Assembly: GCF_016808095.1 (NCBI RefSeq)
Contig: NC_068977.1
Location: forward strand, 29,599,364 to 29,663,363
DNA: 64,000 nucleotides
Origin: Vigna angularis
Taxonomy: Eukaryota > Streptophyta > Magnoliopsida > Fabales > Fabaceae
Direction of reading: 5' to 3'
The first letter of the stretch is position 1; every line of letters begins with the position of its first letter. Below, piece after piece: positions 10,100 to 25,300 of this stretch. Below the pieces are notes generated by a model, which had not been told where the DNA came from, did no database searches, and saw only the letters and a program-made list of their open reading frames with translations. The position numbers were made by a program, and so were the translations under genes.

Positions 10100-11654
10100 A
10101 TGATGAGGATGAGGAATAGTGGTGGTAATAACAATCATAAGACAAACGGTCTTTCTTCCATCATGAATGCAGGAGGCTCAGCTGCTTGTAGATCTGAGCC
10201 TGGTTCAAAGGAATGGGAGATGAGACCAGGTGGAATGCTGGTTCAGATGAGAACCGCTGATTCGGATCGGAACCCAGTTCTTGTTCCCACAATTAGAGTT
10301 AGGGTCAAGTACGGTTCAATTTACCATGAAGTCAACATTAGTTCTCAAGCTACATTTGGTAACTCTTCACTTTTTATTTATTTTTTCTCAAGTTTTAATG
10401 GTTTTTGTTTGCTAGTTATGTTTCTTTACCCTTTTCTTGCGAGACAAAACTTGGACACAAGTTTTTAGGTAATTTTAGTGTTGTTCCTGTTATCTTATAG
10501 AAATTAGAGTTTTACCTTTACATAGATTTCTTAGTGAAATTCTAATTCTGATCGAAGGATAATACAAAAATTACCCATGTCTAGGTTTTGGTGAATTTTG
10601 TTTTTATATTTCTGGGTTTGCAGGGGAGTTGAAGAAGATGTTGTCAGGACCAACTGGGTTACACCATGAAGACCAAAAGCTGTTTTACAAAGACAAGGAG
10701 AGGGATTCAAAGGCTTTTCTTGACATGGTTGGGGTGAAGGATAAATCCAAGATAGTGCTAGTTGAAGATCCTATTAGTCAAGAGAAGAGGTTGTTAGAGA
10801 TAAGGAAGAATGCTAAGATGGAGAAAGCTGCAAAATCCATCTCAGCAATCAGCTTGGAAGTAGACAGGCTTGCAGGGAGGGTATGTATTGTGGTTGCTAT
10901 TGATATTACTATGAATTTTTCTTTTCATTTTTGCAAAATTTTGATTATGAATGATTGGAATTGGTTAGGTATCAGCCTTTGAGTCAATTATTAGCAAAGG
11001 TGGGAAAGTTGTGGAAACAGATGTTCTGAATCTGATTGAGTTGTTGATGAATCAATTGCTTAAATTGGACGGTATAATGGCTGATGGGGATGTGAAATTA
11101 CAGAGGAAAATGCAGGTAATGTTAGGAATAGGAGATTCAGATGCATCATGCTCATTTGTGTTATTTACAATATCTCAATTGCCTTCATTCATGGTTCTAA
11201 AAAAGCTTAATTTTTGAAGGTAAAAAGAGTTCAAAAGTATGTTGAAACTCTTGATCTGCTGAAGGTTAAGAATTCTGTGCCTAGCAGCAATGGAGACCAT
11301 GGTGCAGTGCAGCCTCAACAACAGAAGCATTCAAATGGGCAGAGGCTGGGAGGTGTTCAAGAGAAACAACAAAAGCATTCAAATGGACATAATAGGTTAG
11401 CCTTAGCACCAATTCAAGAGCAGCAACAAGAACAACCTAGGAACTCAAATGAGAAATCTCTAGCACTTTACCAAGAGCAACAACAGCAAACCTCAAGGAA
11501 TTCGACCTCAGAAGTTGTAGTTACCACAAACTGGGAGTTGTTTGATTCTGCCCCACCATTAATCCCTGTGCAGTCCACATCCCCACCACAACAACCCCCC
11601 TCAGTGACTCATAATTCAGGTCCTCCAAAGTTCAATTGGGAATTCTTCAACTGA
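10100..11654 (+). CDS. BAG-family molecular chaperone regulator (BAG1-4 type)
   Basis: Four exons, 10100-10358, 10624-10880, 10969-11115 and 11220-11654, join in frame across GT...AG introns of 265, 88 and 104 bases to give 365 residues. Residues about 63-135 form a ubiquitin-like domain (begins VPTIRVRVKYG; includes TFGELKKML and QKLFYKDKERD). Residues about 150-235 form the BAG helices (KAAKSISAISLEVDRLAG, then NLIELLMNQLLKLDGI, then RVQKYVETLDLL). The last 125 residues are Gln/Ser-rich and end KFNWEFFN. BAG proteins bind the Hsp70 ATPase domain and act as nucleotide-exchange co-chaperones. The UBL-plus-BAG order and the N-terminal RPGGMLVQ block are those of plant BAG1 to BAG4. I cannot say which member this is. 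The start chosen is the first of two adjacent ATGs. The gene stands alone with no close neighbour. Confidence 0.93.
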
Positions 11655-11789
11655 GTACCATACCACTTGCTTTTACTTGTGTGGATGTGATTTGGGTTTG
11701 TCTTCCACTTCAGAGTGTTATATGTTTTACATTCTTTTCTGTATTTAGATTTGTTTACCAACCCCTTATAATCTGTCATTTACTTCACA

Positions 11790-11795
11790 AATAAA
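11790..11795 (+). terminator. Polyadenylation signal of BAG gene
   Basis: AATAAA lies 136 bases past the BAG stop codon. Confidence 0.5.
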
Positions 11796-11891
11796 TAGGG
11801 TTGCCATCATAGTCATTATCATAAAAAAAAGTTACATTTCTGTGATTTTGGTGTCCACCGAATTCATTAATCAAATGTAAGGGCCTATTTT

Positions 11892-11893
<2 letters not shown>

Positions 11894-11924
<31 letters not shown>
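11894..11924. repeat. (TA)n microsatellite
   Basis: About 15 TA units, followed by a short CA run. Confidence 0.95.
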
Positions 11925-11929
<5 letters not shown>

Positions 11930-13970
11930 TATGGTTATAAGCATTTGTGGCATAGTTAATGTAAACATTAGGATTCAACCACATAGCTTAATTTTGAGGT
12001 TCAATGCCATTGCTGTGTGTTTTGGTGTATTTCTTGATGAAGCAGTGTTGGACCATTGGTTGCTGATATAATAGGAATTATTTAGCAGTATCTTTGTGGG
12101 GGGCCACAAGTTGCAAAAAGACTTACATATGTTAAAGGGTTTTACTAATCCAACCAATGATAAGAAGGCAAGTATAAAAAGTGTTTTGAAAGTGGAGAAG
12201 TTGAAATGATAACTGTGGATTGTAAATTACTATTAAGAAATCAGAAAGTTTTGCTAATGATACCATTTCAGCACAGAGGGCATTCCAGATTTAGAAATTT
12301 CCCTTCTTTGGCCACAAGCAAAGGCTGTGAGAATTGAGGAGTGAAGAATAAGCCTGTTTCAGTCTCCTAAGCTTGATTCTGCAATTTAGACCTGTTATTA
12401 TGATAATTCATGCAATGATTACGTACAAGAGGCATTGACATTTGTCCTAGTAAGCCTACAAAATCATCAACTTTTTTGTAGCTAATGATATACTATGAAA
12501 GTAATACACAGATTTGGAAGAAAGCAATCCATCCTGGGAATCATAACTGCACATATAACTATGTATTATGACTTGAAACAACAAAGTACAAGGCTCGTGT
12601 TAGTGGTAATTATATCATCAAACTTTTTCTCCCACGAAATTAGGCTTCAGGTTTTATTTTACGTAAACTTGTCACTAAGTAAAATCATTTCATTATAAAT
12701 CTTGGCTTGCTCAGATTGGTCTTTCTTAACTTTTCATGGAGGCAAATTCTCTCTGTAATTTATACCTTCATCTTTTAAAGAAAGTACAACAGTACTCAAC
12801 TTTTTGAACATGTAGTTATGTTACCAATGCTTCATATATATTTTTTTCTTGAGTTAAAGCACCCATCCAAGCTTAATTTTTTTTAATGATTATTAATCAA
12901 ATAGTGCAATGAATAAATGGTTTACAAATACTAATATTTTAATTAAGTATTTAGAATCAATCTTGGCGGGTGTCATGTAAGTTAAAAATAAATAAGCTTA
13001 ATTCAACTTATTTTTCTGTAAGTCAAAAGTTTTGTAATCTTGTTTGATCTAAATTATGGATCAAGTAGGTTGACTCATTTAATAATATTTTGTTCTCCTA
13101 ATTTATTTTTTATATTAATTAATACAATTAAAATGTTGACCATTTTTATTAAATATTATTATAAAAATAATAGTTAGATTAAACAAATAAATTAATCAAC
13201 CAAACTATTCAAATATTATTTAATAACATTTTAAATTTTTAAAAAAAATCAAATTATCAACCTACATTTTTATTAAATAATTATAATAAAAAATTATAAA
13301 AAATAATAAAAAGTTATTAATAGTGAGTCACGGGATAATTCACTTCCTATTCAAACTTGTTTAACCTACAAATTAAATGAGTTAGATTAAATTTGACCTA
13401 TATTTTGAAAAGACTAAATTTTTTTACAAATTAACCAAACTCAAATCCGTAGTAAACTGAGTTAATTAACCGATTGAATCCATTTTGACATCTTTAATCT
13501 CTTAACATCTTTAGTTTTTATTACTCTTTCATAATTCAATTATTAATTAATTGTGTCCTAAATTAGCTATACTCACCAAATATGAAATATGTGTATTTAG
13601 CAAATATAGTAAACAAAAACTTTCCCTTCTCTCCTCTATTCAGCTATAAGGAACACAATTTATAGAACCACATTAAAGACAAAAATATAAGCCTCTTATT
13701 CCTTAACATCATTTATTTTAGAATGTTTTTGTCAATTATTGTGAAACTAATCTAGATTAATTGTGTGATCAAGATCCAACGATTAGTCCGAAAGAGTTGA
13801 TATTTGAATCGAAAATGCAATATGTTTAATCTTTAAGTTAATGTGTTTATCAAACTAGTGAGCTAGTCGACTTTTATAATACTTACTTTTATTAATATCT
13901 TTGAAAGATTATGACAAATATATGAATCCTACTCTAAGAGGAATTAGTAAGATCATTATGTGATCAATAT
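11925..13970. other. Gene-free AT-rich stretch downstream of BAG
   Basis: No convincing coding frame or RNA gene is seen. The part 12960-13500 has the A/T-rich, low-complexity look of an old small transposon, but I could not find terminal repeats. Confidence 0.4.
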
Positions 13971-13973
13971 GGG

Positions 13974-14117
13974 TTGTTGAGTTATTGTCGAATTATAGTT
14001 GTGTTGTTGTCGAGCTATAACTTAGTTGTTGTCGAACTTTTCATGTTATCGAGTTGTTGTTGAGTTATTGTCGAGTTGTTGTTGAGTTGTTGTCGAGCTT
14101 ATTCATATTGTCGAATT
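13974..14117 (+). repeat. Imperfect tandem repeat of gttgttgtcgag words
   Basis: Seven to eight imperfect copies of a 12-24 base word (gttgttgtcgagttattg). The open frames over it are repeat by-products. Confidence 0.7.
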
Positions 14118-14505
14118 TGTCATGTGTTTCCGACCTTCATAACAAATATAATCTTTATGTTTTTTTTACGTTATGCTTCCTATTTTATATTTTTTTTTTC
14201 CTTTTCTTTTTACAACACAATACACTTTTTTTTTCACATCAAACATGTTATTTTTCTCTTGCTCATTACCTTTCTCATAAAACTATAAAAATAATATATA
14301 TATTTGATAGGGGTAATAAAACGAATTAATTCATCATGTCATTAGCATCACAGTAGACATTTATATAAATATTTTCTTAAATTTTAATTAATTAACAAAT
14401 ATCTATAATAAGATAGGTCGAGAGGATTCAAATTATTACACGTTCAATCACAATCAATAATTTAAACTTTTAATTTATAACAGTTTAAAATTTAAATTAT
14501 AATAT

Positions 14506-14511
<6 letters not shown>

Positions 14512-14556
<45 letters not shown>
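14512..14556. repeat. (TA)n microsatellite
   Basis: About 22 TA units. Confidence 0.95.
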
Positions 14557-14559
<3 letters not shown>

Positions 14560-14673
14560 AAATTTAATGCGTACAAAAAGGAAAACATAGGGTGTAGAAA
14601 GAAAAACCCTTACATGAACATTCCTTTATGCCCATATGGAAGAGAAAAAAAAAATAACAGAAAAGTCCTGTTA

Positions 14674-15304
14674 AAATTTGGAGGGATTTGCTCCCTCCAC
14701 CACCCCAACTGCTCCCTACACCTCTTTACTATTTTTTTTTATTTTAAAAGTACTCTACACCTTCCCGCAACAATCTTTCTCTTTCTCTCTTTGTATTGAT
14801 AGAGTATTTACATGGCAACTTCACAGAACCACATATCATATTTACGACTAACTTTTGGTTTTTAATTTTCTGAATGACTGTATTTTATTGTTTTGTCCTG
14901 TATATTGTGTCCAAAACTTTGACAATCTGGCTTTCGTTATGCTGGATTTGTGTGGTTACGAGAAGAGAATTTGTTTTTGCTTACACTGTTTCGTTTATTT
15001 GTTTTGTTTGTGTCTACAGTGACAATATTTTTCTCCTGTCATATGTGTCGCATTTTGACCCTTTGGCAAGGGTTGGATGGTCTCTTGAGTTATTTGGTTG
15101 ACAATCAAATAATGCGCGATCACTTGTTAACACGATTTATTTCTTCCTGACATCTGATATGCAGTGCCATGTAAATGTTCCGTAATGTAGAGAGAGAGAA
15201 AGAGAGAAATTGTTGAAGAGGTGTAGAGTATTTTTGAAATAAAAAAATTAATGAGGAGGTGTAGGGAGCAATTAGGGATGGTGGAGGAAGCAACACCCAA
15301 ATTT
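14674..15304. mobile_element. Inverted-repeat element, MITE-like
   Basis: Arms of about 120 bases (14674-14795 and 15184-15304) are inverted copies, both reading AAATTTGG, then cctccaccay, then tgctccctacacctc, a T/A run, and ctctttctctct. The interior (about 14800-15180) codes for nothing recognisable. Outer borders and a target duplication could not be fixed. Confidence 0.6.
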
Positions 15305-15357
15305 GGATCCATCTCATTAGTTTATCGGAGAATCAGCTTAGTTTCTTGGTATCATCT

Positions 15358-15794
15358 TGAGAAAGTGTTACTCATTACACCACCCCACGTTTCTCTCTAC
15401 ACTCCTACATTTTTTAAAATCCTAAAACTATTTCAAAAAAATCTTACACTCCTCTTCTTTTCTTCAACAAATTTCAAAATCTGTTGAAGAAAAATTCTTT
15501 CAACGGATTTCGAAATCCGTTGAAGAATTTTTTAAACTTTCAACGAATTTTGAAGTCCGTTAAAACTTTTGAAAAATCTTCAATGAAATTTGAAATCTAT
15601 TGAAGGAATTTTTCTTCAACCTTCGACGAGTTTCAACATTCGATAAAGAATATTTTTTTAAATGGATTTCAAAATTCGTTGAAGAATTGTTGGTAAACTT
15701 TAATGAATTTCGAAATTCGTTGAAGAAAGATATTTTTAGGATGTGAAAGTGCAGAGAGGAAAAATGTGAAGGTGCAGGAAGTCACACTCTCTTG
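15358..15794. mobile_element. Small inverted-repeat element with internal palindromes
   Basis: The ends are similar inverted sequences (left AGAAAGTGTTAC..., right in reverse AGAGAGTGTGAC...), and both continue into a c/t-rich ctctacactcctacat-like stretch resembling the arms of the 14674-15304 element. Between them lies an array of imperfect palindromes (15467-15726). Boundaries are approximate and no target duplication was found. Confidence 0.45.
15467..15726. repeat. Array of about seven imperfect palindromes
   Basis: Repeated blocks of the form CAACGGATTTC joined to its own reverse complement. The copy at 15501-15522 is a perfect 22-base palindrome. Degenerate copies lie near 15467, 15540, 15580, 15623, 15660 and 15700, each followed by gaag and a T-rich spacer. 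Confidence 0.8.
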
Positions 15795-16507
15795 ATAGTG
15801 TGAAACAACTAAAGAAGTGCACACAAATCATGATATTGTTTTCTGCACCAATACGGGGCTTTCTTTTTGCACCTCATATTTCCATAAGTACGCCAATTCT
15901 TAGTTTGTTATTATTTTAAATTGTGTAATTTGAAAACTTTTTCCTACTTCTGAACTGTGTGATTTAGGTATCACTTTTTAAATGAAAAAACTTTTGGTTT
16001 GTTTTTTTTTTCCGAAATTCTGTAATATGTAAGTTTTTTTACTAATAGATTGTGCTACAAGAAAAAAAAACTTAAATTTTTTATAAGAAAAAATTTCGTA
16101 ATCTAAAATATTTTTCTAGATCACAAAATTCATGAATTATATTTTTATTTTTATATGGCGTAGTTCAAAATTAATTTTTTTAATATGAAAAGCAACTTGC
16201 AAATTGTATAAACCGAAACATTTTGTTCCTTGGATTTTTATTCATGACAACAAGAAAGGCAACGCAGTTTGATATTTTAACCACCCTGATGGAGGTACAC
16301 ATGGAAACTAAGGAGTGCAGAAAACAAAGGCCGCGTATGTGTACCTAGTTAGAGCATATAACACAACCCACTTCTAATTGGGCTTCAAGCCTTATTACAA
16401 ATAGATAATTACCAAAATAGGGCAGTTCAATTAATTAAACCCAAGAAATCTCAATAACATTGATGTAACTTTATCCCAACACCTTTTTCACAAAAGAATA
16501 TAAAATA

Positions 16508-16530
16508 TTATATATATATATATATATATA
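16508..16530. repeat. (TA)n microsatellite
   Basis: About 11 TA units. Confidence 0.9.
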
Positions 16531-19290
16531 AAAGGCATTAGAAGAATATAACTTTAGGTTTTGGAATAATTAGATTACTATGTATAAACATTCTACCCTT
16601 GCCTTTCAATAAATAAAAAACGAAATTCAAATATCTTGAATTCAAATAAGATAGGCGAAGGATTTAAAATTAAAACTTAGCATAGAACGTTACGGATTCA
16701 ACTTTTTTTTTTTTTTGTGTAAATCCCGTTTTACAAAAGCGTCACGGAAGCTTTGTTCACCAATGACTATGAGGTCGAGATTGACGAGTGACAAGGATAA
16801 AGAAAATTCTCTTTAATGCACAAATAAGTTGAATTCAATTCACATTTTATTTTAAAATTTCGTGATGTTTACCATTTCCACTAAGCATATATACTTTCTT
16901 ATTATAAATACTTTACTTTTCCACACTACTTTGAATCTTCTGTCAAAAAAGGACCAAACACACGTGCACACTTTGAAGTCTCTCATTCTCACGTTGGATT
17001 CCAAATCTAAGTCCTTCATTTTCTTAGAAATTTATCTTCACCCTTTTTAGGCTAATAATTTCATTTTAAAAAATATAATTGTGATTAATGTTAAGTTTTT
17101 ACACTTTTATTTATCCAATATAACTAATTGTTACATAAATAGTTTTCCAAACCTATAAAAAAGAATATCCATTAATTTATTAAATTAAGATTTTGGGTAC
17201 AAAGTATATGTGATTGGATTCAGATTTTATTAGTGTTTTACATTTTCAATAAATCTTCTCCTTAATATATCTAAATTTATAAAATTAAATATGTTATCAA
17301 GTTGATGTTTATAAATTTGATTGCAAGAGAATGGAACTCTCTTTCTTTCCCCTTAAGCATATATGCCTTTTGCCTCTTCTATTGCTAACACCTAATTCTA
17401 TTTTTTACTCTCTAAAACCTCAGTCAAATGATATGAAAGTTGAAACAGGTATTAGTTTTTAATTTTCTATGATATGATTTTCAGAAATAAAAATTTATTT
17501 TTTTATCTTACATTTTTATCCATTATTAATAAAAAATATCAGAATACAAAAAGTAAATTAAATTATGACACTTTTATATGATAAAAATGTTTTCTTGCAT
17601 AACAAGCGCATCATCCTTCAACTCTTTCTTTTTCTTTTCTTTTCTTTTTGTTCATTATATATATCATACTGCAGAAAAAATAGTTAGGTGAAATTCCCTA
17701 CATGCATAGGGAAGAGTCATTGTTCTTTTTAAAAGTCAGAATAAGTTTTATTAGTATAACTAAAATAATGGACAATGTGCATACTGTTCATAAACTATTG
17801 TATTCTTTTTCTACTTTGTAAAAAGAAAGATTACAAAGGCAACAATGGAAGCCGCCATAGTCACTTTCTCACTCAAAATCACCACGCCTATCAATTAATA
17901 TTTATTTTCTGTATGCAATTTTCTTTAATTTAGTTTATTCTAGTACTTTTTTAAATGATTTTTCAATACAATATTACATTTTTGAAGCATTCAAAACAGA
18001 TCTATCATAAATTAATAACATGAAAATAAAAAGTATTTATAAGTTCTAATTTGACGTTGTTTCTATTTGAAGTAAATATATCCTTTCACTTCTATTCACT
18101 TCAATACATTTTTCCTGTTTCTATTCGATGAAATTATTCAATATATTTTTGCATGTAAAGAACTGAACATTTCGAATGTAAAAAATTTAATAATAAATGA
18201 GTAACATAAGACATAGCATTTTACTAATATAAGATATGAATCACTTAAATTATCTTAAAAGAGTAAAAATTTAAATTTAACTCAATTTACTCACGCATTC
18301 CTACAAGATCAGTTTATAAAATAAATAAAGTTTGTATATTAAGCTTTTTTTTTTTGCGGTACAAGCTCTTCAAAATGTATAATATATAATATGAAACAGA
18401 TAGAATGCATGTTACTTAAGTCTTTGAAATCTAAATCCATTAGCGTAAAATATGGCATAAAATACTTCATCTTATTCTGTGTTAGGTTGTCCAGGATCAT
18501 TTGATTTTCTTAAATATATTTTGATTACTTGAAAATAACACTTTGAAATCTAAATTGACAACCTGGTCATTTGTGGCATAATTCATAATCAAAATTTCTC
18601 TGCCTGCTGCTGAGCTTTTGCAACTTCCCATTTCATTTCCTATTTCCTCCTCAGCCTTTAGATATTTTATCAAATATATATTTCCTATATTCATTTTATA
18701 TTCTTATATTTACTTATTGAAAATAGTTATAAATATGATTTCCAAAATAATTGTCACAATCAAAAGTAGTAGAAACGATTGTGTACTTAAGTCTTCTAAT
18801 TAAAAATTGAATATAGATAAAATGAATTTATAGTATATAAATATGTGTAAATTTTATTTTATAAGTTATTTTTGTTTGAATCAGATTTAAAGTTTATTTC
18901 TTAAGATGTCATTAGAGTTATATGAAGTTTATTTTATAAAATTTGTTGTTTGTTGGATTTATCATACTACTCACTATTGGACAATTATCAAATCATCTAT
19001 TAATGTTTAACACTAAATTCAAAATATATATATCTCCACGTGAATGAATGTATTAGAGATCTTACATATTGATTAGAGTTAAGAAATTTTTTTAATATAT
19101 AAATCAATATAAATTTCATTTTCTAAACATATTTTACAATATTGATTTAGACTTAAAATTTATTTTCTAAAGAAAATCTAAGATTGTATTAATCATTTGA
19201 GTATGGAGTAGTGATTGAAATTATTTTTTCACTTCAAAATGAACCATTTTATTAGAAATAAGATTATTTAAATGTCAAAGGAAATGCAAG

Positions 19291-19291
<1 letters not shown>

Positions 19292-19347
<56 letters not shown>
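19292..19347. repeat. (TA)n microsatellite
   Basis: About 28 TA units. Confidence 0.97.
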
Positions 19348-19352
<5 letters not shown>

Positions 19353-21453
19353 AAGCTAAATAATATATTATTGATTATATAAATATTGAGCACTTGTAAG
19401 TAATTTTTATAATTAAAAAAGAAATGATGTTAAACTATTTTTATATACATGTACTACTTTATGTAATAAGGTTAATCAAAATAAACTATGAATAAATTTA
19501 TGAAAAATACATGTACAACCCTTAATCTTGGATTTGTGGGGCTAAATGAGTTTAATAAATGATAATTTAGGGTGATTATTTTCATAACAACTTTTAGGAA
19601 TTATATTCCCTATAATAAAAATGAACCTCCATGTTATATTAGCTTTAATGAAGCCCACAGAAAGTGGGGAAAGGCATCCCAATCATTCTGTTTTTGTAAA
19701 CTCAGTTGATCCCTCTTATTCGTTCCAACGTTTCAAATTGAAATTTTGTGAAGAAGAATATTCTTGGAATCACTCTGTGTTAATTTCTTGGATGTGAAGC
19801 AAATGGTGAATTTTTCTATTAAATCATGCTTTGAAACCAAACGAATATATATCTAAGTCAATGATGACTTAAAATAATTTAGGTCTTACATTACAGCAGA
19901 AGGCTTTCATAATCCATGGTTCAATGTTTTTCTTACAAGAAACATTTTTCTTAATAACGTTAGAGGAGTAAAAGTAACCATGTCGTGTTTTGATGAGGAA
20001 ATGAATTTGAATTTTGTGTCTTCCTTTGTACATTCAAGATGTGAAATTAGTGTAGTCAGATTCCACTCATGTTTTGGTATGAACAAGTTGCACAAAGTTC
20101 AATTACACTTAACAATCTTATGTAATAGATGATGATACTAAAGGGTATTAGACTGTTGATGAACAAATAGTGGATTCAAATTTGTATCCCATTATAACAA
20201 ATATCACCTTTATAAACAATCATCTTACGTTTGAATCAGTCTCTTTCAAACATGTTAATCTAGATTAAAATCCAAGAATCAGCATATGTAAAATTTTCGT
20301 TTCATACATAAACATTCTTGTTTTCCTAAGATATCTTTTTAGGCTACACACCAACACCAAGAGTGAAGAATTTAATAGAACATGTTCATACTTTTAATCA
20401 CTCTTATTATTGATTATGATTTATTAAAAATTGCAAATTTTGACTACTCTCATATCCTTTTTATTAACTATATTTCTCCTGATTTTATAATTTTTTAATA
20501 AAGTTAAAATAATAGTAAAATGTGTATTAAACAGAATCAATAAGCAAATATATTACAAAACTAAATTCAATCTTCAAAACAAGTTACAATATCCAAAAAT
20601 AAAAAATAAAAATAGATCATCGACTAAGTATTCAATAGCATAATTATTTCTCTTTTCCTCTAGTTATTCATAATAAAATCAATTCTTTAAATGTATGCTC
20701 CAATCACTTTTCACTATGATAGGAAAATAATTGTATCTAACTCAATATAAAATTGGTTTGGAAACTTAAATTTATACATTTAACTCAATATTTCAAAATT
20801 AATTTATAGAATGAGTTTTATATCTTATTTATATATTTTTAATCATATTTTTAGTCAATGTAGAATTTTCACTAGTCAATAGAATTTTCACTAGAATTTT
20901 TACTAATCAATGTAGAATTTTCACCAGTCAATATAGACTTTTCGCTGAGATTGAGTATTTATAAATGATTCAATAAAAACCTAATAGCAAATAAATAAAA
21001 CCTAAATAATTTTAATAGTATCTCAATGATTATATTTATATATATTTTATTCTCACAAAATAAATTTATAAAATTATAAAATGAGGTTTAGATATCAGTC
21101 GTATTATAATTTAATTATATAATTATAGGAAACTTTCCATAAATAACAAAGAAGAAAGTGAGTTGGAGCCCTCTTGATAGGTGCAATGCACTGGTGGCAA
21201 AGGCTGCACATGTAAGCCATGAACGAAAACAAGTGTATGTCATTTTCGGCAGTACATAGAAGATCCAAGTTGACACGGAAACATGCGTTACTAAAGAAAA
21301 TGAAAACCCTAAAAAAGTAGCTGTCTCACATTGAGAGGCGACCAACCCTAGATGTTGAACCCTAATCCTTTCTCTCAATTTCAACCATTGATTGTTGACC
21401 AATACATACCTTTGATTTTCCCCCAACCTCAAGATGCTCAACTTTTCGTACAT

Positions 21454-24120
<2,667 letters not shown>

Positions 24121-24165
<45 letters not shown>
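24121..24165. repeat. (TA)n microsatellite, left of Mutator-like element
   Basis: About 22 TA units end exactly at the left terminus of the inverted-repeat element. Confidence 0.95.
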
Positions 24166-24168
<3 letters not shown>

Positions 24169-24423
24169 TTTGTTAACCTGTTTTTCAGTTGGTACATTTT
24201 AACAATATGTATCGGGTTTTAGTAGACAAAAATACTCTTATATATCATGGATTCTAAGTTTTAAGATTAAGGGTATTTTAATAATTTCATTCTCAAAACT
24301 TAAAAAAAAACAAGAAACTCTCATACTCTTACTTATCTCCCTCATTCCTCTCAATCATTTCTCTTTCATCTCTCTCACTCTAACATTTTCTCTGTCACCC
24401 TATTGTAGCCCCAAGTGAAAAAA

Positions 24424-24615
24424 TCAGAAACATTCGTCGTTAAACAATTTGCCTTTGTAAAGAGTTGAGTCATTGACATATTTGCCTTCAGATAAAGGTT
24501 CATTCAAGATCTCTTCAATTTCATCATCTTCACTAACCTCTCTAATTTCATCATCTGTAGATGTTGAATCATCATCTCTAAAAAACCCCTCTATGCCAAT
24601 TACCAATTCTTTCAC
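24424..24615 (-). CDS. Short acidic frame inside Mutator-like element, unrecognised
   Basis: 63 codons, strongly acidic in the middle (DDDSTSTDDEIREVSEDDEI), with no low-complexity DNA repeat underneath. It may be a captured fragment of a host gene or a transposase N-terminus. I recognise no family. It begins in the element interior and overlaps the inner end of the left arm, so it cannot be a complete host gene. Confidence 0.25.
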   Translation of the reverse strand: MKELVIGIEGFFRDDDSTSTDDEIREVSEDDEIEEILNEPLSEGKYVNDSTLYKGKLFNDECF

Positions 24616-24865
24616 ATGTCATTATGCTTGTGAAAATTAGATAAGACAAAAATTATAAAATCAAAACTCATTATAAAATCATTTATTTAAGAAATTGTTT
24701 AACCGCGAGTGTTTTTATTTTTTCTAGGCCAATTACCATTTTTTTTGGATGTCATTATGCTTGTGAAAATTAGATAAAATTAGATAAGACAAAAATTATA
24801 AAATGAAAATTCATTATAAAATCATTTTTTGTAAGAAATTGTTTAACATCGAGTGTTTCTGATTT
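24597..24865 (+). repeat. Two direct copies of a block of about 130 bases
   Basis: Both copies read caattacca, then gtcattatgcttgtgaaaat, then tagataagacaaaaattata, and end near gaaattgtttaac. The second has a small duplication of tagataaaat. Confidence 0.8.
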
Positions 24866-25115
24866 TTTTTAGTTGGGGCTACGATAGAGAAAATGTTGGA
24901 ATGAGAGAGATGAAAGAGAAAGGATCGAGAGGAATGAGAGAGGTGAGTAAAGATTTGGGGTTTTTTTGTTTAGTTTTGAGAATGAAAATTATTAAAATAC
25001 CCTTAACCTTAAAACTTAGAATCCATGATATATAAGGGTATTTTTGTCTACTAAAACCCGGTACACATTGCTAAAATGTACCAACTGAAAAACAGACGTG
25101 CGCGCGTTAGCAAAC

Positions 25116-25238
<123 letters not shown>

Positions 25239-25300
25239 TCTTTATTAAGTAGTCTTGTTGCTACCCTTCATATTACACATCTAAAAGAAATTTATCTAAT

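Larger units (their letters stand above)
15800..21110. other. Long gene-free AT-rich stretch
   Basis: I see no coding region, RNA gene or clear transposon terminus in these 5.3 kb apart from (TA)n tracts at 16508-16530 and 19292-19347. All open frames are short and of low complexity. Confidence 0.45.

Noticed and set aside
21115..21453. 112-codon minus-strand frame
   Set aside because: It has a plausible length but no recognisable motif, normal AT-rich surroundings and no supporting splice or promoter context; too weak to call.
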